Assembly (NCBI GenBank): GCA_963704335.1
Contig: OY969889.1
Location: 1,798,001-1,862,000 of the forward strand
Source of the DNA: PALSA-612 sp963704335
GTDB lineage: Bacteria; Actinomycetota; Thermoleophilia; Gaiellales; Gaiellaceae
Length of the DNA stretch: 64,000 nucleotides
Direction of reading: 5' to 3'
Part shown: in pieces, positions 50,327 through 58,203 of the stretch
How the letters are laid out: each line of letters begins with the position of its first letter
Numbering within the stretch: the stretch's first letter is position 1
Made by a program: the position numbers and the translations under genes
Notes under the pieces: generated by a model
What the model was told of the DNA's origin: nothing
Seen by the model: only the letters and a program-made list of their open reading frames with translations
Databases searched by the model: none

Positions 50327-50697
50327 GCCTTGTCGACCAATTCGCGGCGAACGCGGAGATCGCCGGCTTCGTCGTCCATCACGGGGACGCGCCCGAGATC
50401 GCCGGCGCGGGCGTTTCGCGGGCCTCCTACGCCCTGGCCGACACGGGCAGCGTCGTGCTCGCGGCCTCGCCGGAGGAACCGCGAGCCGCGTCGCTGCTGC
50501 CGGACGTTCACATGACGCTCGTCGCGGAGGAGGTCATCCTCGCGGGGCTGGAGGAGCTGTTCGCCGTCGTCGGCGACGACCTGCCGAGCTCGCTGGCCAT
50601 TGTCACGGGACCGAGCCGCAGCGCCGACATCGAGCAGCTGCTCACCGTGGGCGTGCACGGCCCCGGCGAGGTTCACGTAGTGATTCAGGGCCGGTAG
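50323..50697 (+). CDS. lutC: Lactate utilisation protein C-like, short form
   Basis: A 124-residue LUD-domain protein covering only the C-terminal part of the usual LutC (about 200-240 residues): SYALADTGSVVLAASPEEPRAASLLPDVH, LVAEEVILAGLEELF and IVTGPSRSADIEQLLTVGVHGPGEVHVVI. Coupling to lutB (ATGA) shows that it is the native third subunit rather than a fragment. Short forms occur in actinobacteria. Its 3' end overlaps the convergent kelch-like gene by 13 bases. Confidence 0.85.
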   Translation: MSLVDQFAANAEIAGFVVHHGDAPEIAGAGVSRASYALADTGSVVLAASPEEPRAASLLPDVHMTLVAEEVILAGLEELFAVVGDDLPSSLAIVTGPSRSADIEQLLTVGVHGPGEVHVVIQGR

Positions 50698-51758
50698 AGG
50701 AAGCTGCGCGGGGTCGGCGTGATCGACTCGTCGTAGCCGCCGACGACGAGCACCGAGCCGTCTTGCAGTTGCGTGGTCGTCGAGTAATACCGTGCGGCGT
50801 CGAGTCGGGCGACCGGGAGGAACCGACCCTGTGCGAACCGTTCCACCACTGACGCCCCACCGGCGACGAGCACGACGCCCGATGACAGGGCTACGACGGC
50901 GTCGGGCAGCTTGAACCGCGCCTGTGACAGCAGCCCCGTGCGAGAGAACCGGCCCGTGCGCGAATCGAACAGCTCCGCCGTGCGATAGCGCCCACGCCAG
51001 TCGCGCTCGTCCGAGCCCCCGAGCACGAGCACGCGGCCGTTGGGGAGGAGCGCGGCGGCGTGCTTGTGCCGGCGGATCGTCAGCGGGCCCGTGGGCGAAA
51101 AGCGGCCCCTTTGCGGCTCGTAGAGCTCGGCCGAGCGAACCACGCTTCCGTTCGCGCTGCCGCCGGTAAGGAGGACTCGGTCGTCCCGCAGGCGCGTCGC
51201 CGTATGGCCGACGCGCGCCGAGCGCATCGACGCCGTACGAGAGAACTTGCCCGTCTTCGGATCGTAGAGCTCCGCGGTTCGCAGGCTGGTGCCGGTATTG
51301 AGGCCGCCTCCGCCCGCGATCAGCACACGGCCGTCGCGCAACAGGGTCGCCGTGTGGCCGGCGCGCGGCTCTGTCAGCGATCCCACGCGGGCGAAGCGCC
51401 CGCTCGCCGGGTCGTAGACCTCTGCCGTCCGCACCTGTCCAGCTGCACCCCAGCCTCCCGCGATCAGCACGCGGCCGTCGCGCAACAGCGTCGCTGTATG
51501 AGAGACGCGCGGGCTCGTCATCTCTCCGGTCGGGACGAAGCCGCGCTGCTGCGGGTCGTACAACTCGGCGCTCGCGAGCCTGGCTTCCCCGGCTCGGATG
51601 CCGCCGGTGACGAGCACGCGGCCGTCGGCCAGCAGCGTCGCAGTGTGCGCTGCCCGCTCCACCTCCATGGCGGCTCCAGCCGGCAAGGCCGGCACGCCGC
51701 CGGCTCCGGCCGTGGCCGGGAGCAAGACGAGGAGGAGCAGGGCAACGGCTGAGCGCAC
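50685..51758 (-). CDS. Exported kelch-like beta-propeller protein
   Basis: A secreted repeat protein of about 357 residues. The signal peptide is SAVALLLLVLLPATAGAGG. Six to seven repeats of about 50 residues follow, each with HTATLLRDGRVLIAGG-type strands and AELYDPxxGxFxxTG turns, predicting a kelch beta-propeller. Such domains bind other proteins or sugars at the cell surface. The start is set at GTG 51758, which gives a normal signal peptide; TTG 51794 is an alternative. Confidence 0.82.
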   Translation of the reverse strand: MRSAVALLLLVLLPATAGAGGVPALPAGAAMEVERAAHTATLLADGRVLVTGGIRAGEARLASAELYDPQQRGFVPTGEMTSPRVSHTATLLRDGRVLIAGGWGAAGQVRTAEVYDPASGRFARVGSLTEPRAGHTATLLRDGRVLIAGGGGLNTGTSLRTAELYDPKTGKFSRTASMRSARVGHTATRLRDDRVLLTGGSANGSVVRSAELYEPQRGRFSPTGPLTIRRHKHAAALLPNGRVLVLGGSDERDWRGRYRTAELFDSRTGRFSRTGLLSQARFKLPDAVVALSSGVVLVAGGASVVERFAQGRFLPVARLDAARYYSTTTQLQDGSVLVVGGYDESITPTPRSFLYRP

Positions 51759-51810
51759 GCTGTCAGTACACCCGAAGCGAGGAGCCGGTTCCAATTAGGC
51801 TCGTACTTGC

Positions 51811-52461
51811 GTGCTGCCCATCGAGCGTCCCCAGAAGATCATCTGCGTCGGCCTCAACTACTCCGACCATGCCGAGGAGCAGGGCGTCGACCTGCCCGAG
51901 CGGCCGCTGCTGTTCGCGAAGTGGCCGAACACACTGATCGGACCGGGCGAGCCGATCGTCGTCCCGTCCATCACCGAGCGTGTGGACTACGAGGCCGAGC
52001 TCGGTGTGGTCATCGGCAGCCGCGCGAGCCGGGTCACGGTCGAGAATGCGCTCGAGGCCGTCGCCGGCTACGTCTGCGCGAATGACGTCTCAGCGCGCGA
52101 CCTCCAGTTCGCGGACGGCCAGTGGGTGCGCGGCAAGTCGCTCGACACGTTCTGCCCCGTCGGGCCTGCGCTCGTGCCTGCCTCCGACGTTCCCGATCCG
52201 CAGGCGCTCGGCATCCGGGCCATCCTCAACGGCCAGGTGATGCAGGAGTCGACGACGGCCAACATGGTCTTCGGTGTCGCCGAGATCGTCGCCTTCGTCA
52301 GCGAGGCGATCACCCTCGAGCCGGGCGACCTCATCCTCACCGGCACACCGGCGGGCGTCGGCGTCTTCCGCGACCCACCGGTGCTGCTCAAGCCCGGCGA
52401 CGAGATCACCATCGAGATCGACGGCCTCGGAGCACTCACCAACCCCGTACGAGGAGGCTAG
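51811..52461 (+). CDS. Fumarylacetoacetate hydrolase family protein
   Basis: A 216-residue single-domain FAH-fold enzyme. KIICVGLNYSDHAEEQG opens the domain; the metal residues lie in VDYEAELGVVIG (Glu-x-Glu) and GYVCANDVSARDLQ (Asp), and LTGTPAGVGVF is the usual C-terminal loop. Relatives are acylpyruvases, 2-hydroxyhepta-diene-dioate isomerases/decarboxylases and oxaloacetate decarboxylases. A role in aromatic meta-cleavage or oxaloacetate removal is possible. The start is GTG 51811. Confidence 0.87.
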   Translation: MLPIERPQKIICVGLNYSDHAEEQGVDLPERPLLFAKWPNTLIGPGEPIVVPSITERVDYEAELGVVIGSRASRVTVENALEAVAGYVCANDVSARDLQFADGQWVRGKSLDTFCPVGPALVPASDVPDPQALGIRAILNGQVMQESTTANMVFGVAEIVAFVSEAITLEPGDLILTGTPAGVGVFRDPPVLLKPGDEITIEIDGLGALTNPVRGG

Positions 52462-52463
52462 GC

Positions 52464-52754
52464 ATGGCATTTGTGCTGGCTGTCCGGTCCACAGCGAAAG
52501 AGGGAGAGGACGACCGCTTCGCGGAGCTCCTCGCCCAGCTCGCCGAGGCGTCCCGGCAGGAGCCCGGCTGCCGGTTCTACCAGGGATGCCGCGACCCGGA
52601 GAATCCGCGGGCGTTCCTCATCTTCGAGATCTACGACGACCAGGCCGCATTCGAGGCGCACGGCGCGTCGGAGCACTTCCAGAAGCTCGCGGTAGGCGAA
52701 GCCTTCCCGCTGCTCGAGAGCCGCGAGCGCGCCTTCTACGAGACTCTGGACTAG
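52464..52754 (+). CDS. Antibiotic biosynthesis monooxygenase (ABM) domain protein
   Basis: A 96-residue dimeric alpha/beta-barrel protein: FVLAVRSTAKEGEDDRFAELL, EPGCRFYQGCRDPENPRAFLIFE and SEHFQKL. Quinol monooxygenases such as YgiN and many uncharacterised proteins share the fold. It lies 2 bases after the FAH-family gene with GAGGAGG before the start, so the two probably act together, perhaps on a quinone or enol. Confidence 0.85.
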   Translation: MAFVLAVRSTAKEGEDDRFAELLAQLAEASRQEPGCRFYQGCRDPENPRAFLIFEIYDDQAAFEAHGASEHFQKLAVGEAFPLLESRERAFYETLD

Positions 52755-53188
52755 GCCGTCTCGTCCGGAGCCGGCGGCGCGGGCTCAGCTGCGGGAGCCG
52801 GCTCGGCTGCGGGAACGGGCTCAGCCGCGGGTGCGGCCTCCTCGCTCCCTGCGCCAGCCATCGCCCAGAACTCGTTGAGGCGGTTCTGCACCTTGAACAG
52901 CCACACGATGCCGCCCACGAGCGGAATCAGCGCCCACAGGCCGGCGTAGCCGGTGATCGGCTTCGTCTTGCCATCCTCGGCGTACATGTCGCCGACGTGC
53001 GACGGCAACAGGAAGATCGAGACGGGGATCAGCGCCAGCAACAGCCCGACGATGCCGCTCGTGCCCTTGCCTCCGCGAGCTGCACGTACCTCCGCGAAGG
53101 TGATGTAGATCCAGTACAGCAGGTAGATGCCGAGCGTCACGATCGAGAGCAACAGCACGACCAGTGGGTTGCGGTTTCGTCCTACCAT
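52751..53188 (-). CDS. DUF4234 membrane protein with Pro/Ala-rich tail
   Basis: A 145-residue membrane protein. NPLVVLLLSIVTLGIYLLYWIY is the DUF4234 N-terminal helix; a second (IVGLLLALIPVSIFLLP) and third (GLWALIPLVGGIVWLFKVQ) follow, then VQNRLNEFWAM and an acidic tail of (E/A)PxPAAE repeats. It is 26 bases from a second DUF4234 gene and both are transcribed together. Function unknown. Confidence 0.8.
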   Translation of the reverse strand: MVGRNRNPLVVLLLSIVTLGIYLLYWIYITFAEVRAARGGKGTSGIVGLLLALIPVSIFLLPSHVGDMYAEDGKTKPITGYAGLWALIPLVGGIVWLFKVQNRLNEFWAMAGAGSEEAAPAAEPVPAAEPAPAAEPAPPAPDETA

Positions 53189-53214
53189 CGAAAAGAACCT
53201 CCGTTCCGGCGCGG

Positions 53215-53640
53215 CTAAGCGGTCGCGCCCTTGGACTCCCAGTAGCGGTTCAGCGCCCCCTGAACCTTCACGAACCACACGATGCCGGGAATGATGAGGA
53301 GGAGCCCAGGGAAGTACCAGAGCCCGGTCCACCCCGTCATCGGCTTCTCACGGCCGTCCTGCGCGTACATGTTCCCGATCTCCGACGGGATCGTGTACCC
53401 GGTCACGGCGGAAAGGAGGATCCAGACGACGAGGCCGACGACTCCGCCGAGACCCTCGCCGGTGTGCTGCTTCAGCTCCTCCTGGGTCTTGTACGCCCAG
53501 TACCAGCCGTAGAAGCTGAACGTGATGATGAACAGGAAGATGCCGAAGCCGACGCCGCGCGGCTTCCCGAGCGGTCGGCCGCTCCCGGCCGACGGTTCCA
53601 TCGCTGCGGGCTGTTGGGTCGCCTCCATCGGGCGACTCAA
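53215..53640 (-). CDS. DUF4234 membrane protein
   Basis: A 141-residue relative of the downstream gene with the same three-helix plan: GFGIFLFIITFSFYGWYWAYK, GVVGLVVWILLSAVTGYTIP and LWYFPGLLLIIPGIVWFVKVQ, then ALNRYWE. Both share the lumenal-loop phrase GNMYAQDGREKP / GDMYAEDGKTKP, so they are a tandem duplication. TTG 53640 overlaps the epimerase stop (TTGA); ATG 53628 is an alternative start. Confidence 0.8.
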   Translation of the reverse strand: MSRPMEATQQPAAMEPSAGSGRPLGKPRGVGFGIFLFIITFSFYGWYWAYKTQEELKQHTGEGLGGVVGLVVWILLSAVTGYTIPSEIGNMYAQDGREKPMTGWTGLWYFPGLLLIIPGIVWFVKVQGALNRYWESKGATA

Positions 53641-54545
53641 GCAGGGATAGCGGGGCGCGTCAAGCGACGGAAGCGCTCGATCGTCTCGGCGATCCCGTCC
53701 GCGAGCGGCGTCACCGGAGCTGAAAAACGCCGGCCGGGGAGCTCGTCCGGGAACGGGAGCGGCTCGTCCCCGTGCGTGACGTCGGCTCCGGGCGCCGCCG
53801 CCTCGATGGCGCTCACCACCTCGCTCATGTGCACGGGCTCGCCGGGCATGTCGTATACGTCGGCCGAGCCGCCCGGGCTGCGCGCCGCAAGGACCAGCGC
53901 CCGCGCCACGTCGGGCGCGTAATGCAGTTCCGTGCGGCCGCCGAAGGTGATGAGGTACGGCTCGCCCTGGGCCGCCGCCCGCATCGCGTGCGTGGGCTCG
54001 GCGGTCAACCCCTGGTCACGTCCCGGCCCGTACACGCAGAACGGGCGCAGCCCGACGCTGGGCACGCCGCCCTCCTCCCAGTAGATCCGCGCCGTGTCCT
54101 CGTTCGCCGCCTTGTAGACGCCGTAGATCGTCGTCGGCGCCATCTCACCCGACCGGTCGTAGACCGCCGCCGAGCTGGCGTAGGCGACCGGCGTCCCGAG
54201 CTGGCGTTGCTTGACTGCCTCGAACACGCACACGGTGCCGACCACGTTGACGCGGGCGCCACGAACCGGGTCGGCCCTGCAGAACGGAACCTGCAGCGCT
54301 GCGAGGTGGACGACATGCGTGATGCCGTGCTCCTCTATCGCGCGGTCGACCTGGGCGAAGTCCGCGATGTCGCCGCGGACGAGCTTCACCCGCTCGAGCG
54401 CGCCGGGCTCCATCACGAGCTGAAGCCGGGCAGGATCGTCGCCGACGTCGAATCCGACGACGTCCGTCCCTTCTTCGGCGAGCACACTGCAGGTCCAGGC
54501 GCCGAGGCAGCCGAGCGCCCCTGTGACCAGGAACGTGTCCGACAC
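53637..54545 (-). CDS. NAD-dependent epimerase/dehydratase (extended SDR)
   Basis: A 302-residue extended short-chain dehydrogenase. The NAD motif is VTGALGCLGAW, the active-site Ser/Tyr/Lys triad is in YASSAAVY and IYGVYKAANED (YxxxK), and SVGLRPFCVYGPG is typical of sugar epimerases and uronate-type dehydrogenases. It lies downstream of an aldehyde dehydrogenase and a FAH-family dehydratase, so it may oxidise an aldose or uronate to feed that route. The start is GTG 54545, just after the dehydrogenase stop. Confidence 0.84.
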   Translation of the reverse strand: MSDTFLVTGALGCLGAWTCSVLAEEGTDVVGFDVGDDPARLQLVMEPGALERVKLVRGDIADFAQVDRAIEEHGITHVVHLAALQVPFCRADPVRGARVNVVGTVCVFEAVKQRQLGTPVAYASSAAVYDRSGEMAPTTIYGVYKAANEDTARIYWEEGGVPSVGLRPFCVYGPGRDQGLTAEPTHAMRAAAQGEPYLITFGGRTELHYAPDVARALVLAARSPGGSADVYDMPGEPVHMSEVVSAIEAAAPGADVTHGDEPLPFPDELPGRRFSAPVTPLADGIAETIERFRRLTRPAIPA

Positions 54546-54546
54546 C

Positions 54547-56010
54547 TCAGACGTCTTCGTAGACGGTGACGACGTCGGTGTAGAACTCGAGCGCCGAACG
54601 ACCCTGCTCGTGCGGGCCGAAGCCGGAGCCCTTGATGCCGCCGAAGGGAACGTGGACATCCGCGCCCGCCGTCTGGCCGTTGATGCGCACGATCCCGGCG
54701 TCGATCGTCTCGGCGAACTTCCTCGCCGATGCGAGGCTCGACGTAAAGATGGCGGCCGAGAGCCCGAAACGCACCGCGTTGGCTCGCGTCAGCGCCTCGT
54801 CGAGATCGGTGAAGCGGTAGAGGGACGTGACCGGCCCGAAGACCTCCTCGCACGAGAGAAACGCGTCGTCCGACAGACCCTCGAACAGTGCCGGTGCGAG
54901 CAGGTAGGCGTCGGGGTCGAGCCGCTCGCCGCCCGCCAGCAGCTGCCCGCCGTCGGCCTTGCCGCGCTCGATGCCTTCGAGCACCTCCGTGAACTGGCTC
55001 TCGTTGACGATCGGCCCCACCTCCGTCTCCGGATCGGTCGGGTCCCCCACGGCGCCGCGCTCCATCCTCGCCAGCAGTCGCTGCTTGAGGTCGTCGTAGA
55101 CAGAGTCCTCCACGTAGACGCGACGGGTGGCGGTGCACTTCTGGCCGGCAGACCAGAAGGCGCCGGCGTAGACGAGCTCCGCGGCTCGATCGAGGTCGGC
55201 GTCGGCCGTGACGATTGCGGGGTTGTGGCCTCCGAGCTCGAGCTGGACGCGCTTGCCGAGCGCGGTTGCCTCACCGCGCACCTGCTCGCCCACCGGCACG
55301 GACCCGGTGAACGAGATCGCCCGCACGTCGGGGTGTGCCACCAGCGGCGTGCCGACGGCCGAGCCACGGCCGATGACGATGTTGAAGACACCGGCCGGGC
55401 AGTCGGCCTCCTCGAAGCACGCGGCCAGGTGGAGTCCGGTCAGCGGCGCTTCCTGCGCAAGCTTCATGACGACGGTGTTCCCGTACGCGAGCGCCGGTGC
55501 CGCCTTCCAGGCCGGAATAGCTGCCGGGAAGTTCCACGGCGTGATCAGCGCAACCACTCCGAGTGGGCGGCGCGTCGTGTAGACGACGCTACCCGTCGCC
55601 GCCTGCTCGAAGCGCTCGCCTGTCGAGCGATAGCCCTCGCCCGCGAAGAAGCGGAGGATCTGCCCCATCCGCGCCGCTTCGAGGCGGGCCTCCCGGATGG
55701 GCTTCCCCATCTCGAGCGTCATGTCCTGCGCGATCTGCTCGACGCGACGGTCGACCGCGTCGGCCGCGCGGGAGAGCACTGCGCCGCGCTGCGCCGCGGG
55801 CAACGCGGCCCAGGCTCCGAATGCGTCCTTCGCCGCGGCAACCGCGCGGTCGACGTCGGCCTCTCCAGACGCGGGAAACGCGCCGATCGGCTCCGACGGA
55901 CGCCAGGGCCCGTGCTTTTCGTACGTCTCGCCGGAGGCGCTCTCTTCCCACGTGCCTCCTACGAAGTTCGCGAATGCCGGCCGGGCCGGCGCTTCCAGGA
56001 CCTCAGACAT
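54547..56010 (-). CDS. NAD(P)-dependent aldehyde dehydrogenase, 2,5-dioxovalerate-dehydrogenase-like
   Basis: A 487-residue aldehyde dehydrogenase. VVALITPWNFPAAIPAWKAAPALAYGN, the catalytic Glu in LELGGHNPAIV and the catalytic Cys in FWSAGQKCTATRRVYV are all in place. The partner gene at 56003 belongs to the FAH-type 2-keto-3-deoxy-acid dehydratases, so alpha-ketoglutarate semialdehyde is the favoured substrate. ATG 56010 has AAGGAG 9 bases upstream. Confidence 0.85.
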   Translation of the reverse strand: MSEVLEAPARPAFANFVGGTWEESASGETYEKHGPWRPSEPIGAFPASGEADVDRAVAAAKDAFGAWAALPAAQRGAVLSRAADAVDRRVEQIAQDMTLEMGKPIREARLEAARMGQILRFFAGEGYRSTGERFEQAATGSVVYTTRRPLGVVALITPWNFPAAIPAWKAAPALAYGNTVVMKLAQEAPLTGLHLAACFEEADCPAGVFNIVIGRGSAVGTPLVAHPDVRAISFTGSVPVGEQVRGEATALGKRVQLELGGHNPAIVTADADLDRAAELVYAGAFWSAGQKCTATRRVYVEDSVYDDLKQRLLARMERGAVGDPTDPETEVGPIVNESQFTEVLEGIERGKADGGQLLAGGERLDPDAYLLAPALFEGLSDDAFLSCEEVFGPVTSLYRFTDLDEALTRANAVRFGLSAAIFTSSLASARKFAETIDAGIVRINGQTAGADVHVPFGGIKGSGFGPHEQGRSALEFYTDVVTVYEDV

Positions 56011-56839
56011 GGGCTTCACTCCTTGCGGGCTCGCTTACGAGACTGGCTGCAGAGACGACGGGGTTCCTAAGCAGTCCGATGCCGGGGACGCGGATCTCGA
56101 CGACGTGGCCGGGCTCGAGTGTGAAGTCGGCCGGGGGTACGAGGCCCGTGCCTGTGAGCAGCACGCTGCCTGGCGGCACCGGGTTCTCCCGGACGAGCCA
56201 CGCTGCCAGCTCCTCGAACGTGCGGCGCATCTGGTCGGTCGCTGTCTCTCCCGCGTAGAGCTCGCGGCCGTCGGTGGAGAGGATCCGCATCTCGATCGCG
56301 AACGGCTGCGACCAGTCGTCGGGCTCGAGCACAGCCGGGCCCAGCGCGCACGCGCCGGCGTAGATCTTGGCCTGCGGCAGGTACAGCGGGTTCGTGCCTT
56401 CGATCGAGCGCGACGACACGTCGTTGCCGATCGTCGCGCCCGTGATCTCCCCGGCCTCGCCGAGCACGAGCCCGATCTCGGGCTCTGGCACGGTCCAGGC
56501 CGAGTCGGAGCGGACAGCGATCGCTTCGCCCGGTCCGACCGTTCGCCGGGCGGCTGCGTCCTTGAGGAAGAGCTCGGGACGGTCGGCGTCGTAGACGAGG
56601 GTGTAGAGGTCCTTCGCCTCGGACTCCTCGACCCTGGCGTCTCGGCTGCGGAGATACGTGACGCCTGCGCCCCAGACCTCGGGCGGCTCGACGGGCGCCA
56701 GCAGGCGGTACGGCAGGGGCAGCTCGAGCGACTCTCCGTCGAGGGGCTCGACGGGCAGATCCTCGACCGCGGCTCGCTGCGGCTTCCCGTCCAGCCCGGC
56801 GAAACGTACGTAACGATTTCCGGCAACCATCCAGAGCAT
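56003..56839 (-). CDS. FAH-family protein, probable 2-keto-3-deoxy-sugar-acid dehydratase
   Basis: A 278-residue FAH-fold enzyme with an N-terminal lid (FAGLDGKPQRAAVEDLPVEP) and catalytic core: EPEIGLVLG (metal Glu-x-Glu), GNDVSSRSIEGTNPLYLPQAK and LLTGTGLVPP. The SRSIEGTNPLYLPQAKIY block is seen in 2-keto-3-deoxy-D-arabinonate/xylonate dehydratases of Weimberg-type pentose oxidation. It overlaps the aldehyde dehydrogenase start by 8 bases. ATG 56839 and ATG 56830 are both possible starts; neither has a clear ribosome-binding site. Confidence 0.8.
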   Translation of the reverse strand: MLWMVAGNRYVRFAGLDGKPQRAAVEDLPVEPLDGESLELPLPYRLLAPVEPPEVWGAGVTYLRSRDARVEESEAKDLYTLVYDADRPELFLKDAAARRTVGPGEAIAVRSDSAWTVPEPEIGLVLGEAGEITGATIGNDVSSRSIEGTNPLYLPQAKIYAGACALGPAVLEPDDWSQPFAIEMRILSTDGRELYAGETATDQMRRTFEELAAWLVRENPVPPGSVLLTGTGLVPPADFTLEPGHVVEIRVPGIGLLRNPVVSAASLVSEPARSEAHV

Positions 56840-56913
56840 CGTATTTGCACGCCGGGAGCCGCGCCTATTCGCTACGCTTCGCTCGGAATCAGAACGAGTA
56901 TCGGTTGCGTCAT

Positions 56914-56951
56914 CGCCTCCCTTACACGTTCATGAGTACGCAAGGGAGGTG
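56914..56951 (+). promoter_or_regulatory. 5' UTR hairpin sequestering the cspA ribosome-binding site
   Basis: CGCCTCCCTT (56914-56923) pairs with AAGGGAGGTG (56942-56951) over 10 bp including one G-T wobble, with an 18-base loop. The 3' arm is the ribosome-binding site of the cold-shock gene, 8 bases from its ATG, so the whole Shine-Dalgarno sequence is buried. This is a candidate temperature- or protein-responsive switch. Confidence 0.6.
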
Positions 56952-56959
56952 TTTTACAT

Positions 56960-57169
56960 ATGGCAACCGGAACCGTGAAGTGGTTCAACGACGCCAAGGG
57001 TTACGGCTTCATCACGCCGTCCGAGGGCGGCGACGATCTGTTCGTGCACCACACCGGCATCGCAGGCAGCGGCTTCAAGACGCTGTCCGAGGGTGCGACG
57101 GTGGAGTACGAGGCCGCCGAGGGCCCCAAGGGTCCCCAGGCGACGAACGTCGTCGAGATCCGCGGCTAA
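56960..57169 (+). CDS. cspA: Cold shock protein
   Basis: A 69-residue single cold-shock domain. GTVKWFNDAKGYGFITP contains RNP1 (KGYGFI) and LFVHHTGI is RNP2; the chain ends in the usual GPQATNVV. It binds single-stranded RNA/DNA and acts as an RNA chaperone in cytoplasm. The ATG at 56960 follows a GGGAGGTG site that is paired in a 10-bp upstream hairpin. A GC-rich terminator follows 12 bases after the stop. Confidence 0.95.
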   Translation: MATGTVKWFNDAKGYGFITPSEGGDDLFVHHTGIAGSGFKTLSEGATVEYEAAEGPKGPQATNVVEIRG

Positions 57170-57181
57170 CCCGCCAAAACG

Positions 57182-57219
57182 AAGGCGGCGGCGGTGCTTC
57201 CGAGCCCGCCGCCGCCTTT
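57182..57219 (+). terminator. Rho-independent-type terminator after cspA
   Basis: AAGGCGGCGGCGG (57182-57194) pairs with CCGCCGCCGCCTT (57206-57218) in a perfect 13-bp stem with an 11-base loop, ending in TTT. It separates cspA from infA, which starts only 32 bases later, so infA needs its own promoter or readthrough. Confidence 0.7.
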
Positions 57220-57250
57220 ATGCTGTTCAAGGACAGAAAGGAGCACGGCT

Positions 57251-57472
57251 ATCGCCGAGAAGGAAGAAAAGATCGACATGGAGGGCGAGGTGGTCGAAGC
57301 GCTCCGGAACGGCATGTACCGGATCAAGCTCGACAACGGCCACGAGACCCTCGGTTACACCGCCGGCAAGATGCGCCGGCACCGCATTCGCATCCTGCCC
57401 GGCGATCGCATCAAGGTCGAGCTGTCGGCCTACGATCTCGAACGCGGCAGGATCGTCTACCGCTACCGCTGA
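57251..57472 (+). CDS. infA: Translation initiation factor IF-1, apparent AUC start codon
   Basis: IF-1, an OB-fold factor that binds the ribosomal A site. From ATC 57251 it has 73 residues, matching the family length, and aligns residue for residue with the usual start: (I)AEKEEKIDMEGEVVEAL against MAKEDNIEMQGTVLETL of E. coli. Core phrases are MYRIKLDNGHETLGYTAGKM and RIRILPGDRIKVELSAYDL, ending GRIVYRYR. A strong AAAGGAG lies 7 bases before the ATC. The next ATG (57278) would delete nine conserved residues and is poorly spaced. AUC may allow initiation-factor-sensitive control, as known for AUU-started infC. Confidence 0.88.
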   Translation: MAEKEEKIDMEGEVVEALRNGMYRIKLDNGHETLGYTAGKMRRHRIRILPGDRIKVELSAYDLERGRIVYRYR

Positions 57473-57492
57473 TTCAGGGCGGCCTGGCCGAC

Positions 57493-58203
57493 CTAGTAGA
57501 CCGCGCGGCCGCCCGAGATGTCGTAGGTGGCGCCCGTCGAGAACGAGCATTCCTCGCTGGCGAGCCACGCGACGAGCGCGGCGACCTCGTCCGCTCTACC
57601 GACCCGGCCCAGGGGGATGCGCTCCACCATGTAGTCGATGTGGTGCTGTGAGAGCCCTTCGAGGATCGGCGTCTCGATGACCGCCGGGGCTATGCAGTTG
57701 ACGAGCACGCCCGTTCCGGCCACGTCCTTGCCGATCGCCTTGGTCATTCCGATCACGGCCGCCTTGGACGCGGAATAGGCGCCGGCCATCGGGTTCCCCT
57801 CCTTGCCGGCGATGGAGGCGACGAGCACGATCCGTCCGTAACCGCGCTCGATCATGCCGGGCAGCACTGCCCGACATGCGTAGAACGAGCCGGTCGCGTT
57901 GATCGACAGCACACGATTCCACTCCTCGTCCGTGACGTCGACGGTGCGTAGCGACTCCCCTGGGATGCCCGCCGAGTTGACGAGGATGTCGAGCCGCCCG
58001 TGCTGCTCCTCGACCCGCTTTGATGCGTCCTCGAGATCGCTCGAGCGAGTCACGTCTCCCTGGATGTCCGCCGCCGGGGAAGCGTCGAACGTGACGACTT
58101 GTGCGCCGTCACCGCTGAGCCGCTCGGCTACCGCTGCTCCGATCCCGCTCGCGCCGCCCGTGACGAGCGCGACCCGCCCCGTGAAGTCGTACGTGTTGGC
58201 CAT
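57493..58203 (-). CDS. Short-chain dehydrogenase/reductase
   Basis: A 236-residue classical SDR. NAD motif VTGGASGIG, structural NSAG, catalytic Ser in VASIAGKEG and YSASK are all present; the C-terminus GATYDISGGRAVY is like 3-oxoacyl-ACP reductases and sugar dehydrogenases. Its start immediately follows the GH13 stop (TAGATG), so it is co-transcribed with the glucosidase. A sugar or polyol dehydrogenase role suits the neighbourhood. Confidence 0.87.
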   Translation of the reverse strand: MANTYDFTGRVALVTGGASGIGAAVAERLSGDGAQVVTFDASPAADIQGDVTRSSDLEDASKRVEEQHGRLDILVNSAGIPGESLRTVDVTDEEWNRVLSINATGSFYACRAVLPGMIERGYGRIVLVASIAGKEGNPMAGAYSASKAAVIGMTKAIGKDVAGTGVLVNCIAPAVIETPILEGLSQHHIDYMVERIPLGRVGRADEVAALVAWLASEECSFSTGATYDISGGRAVY

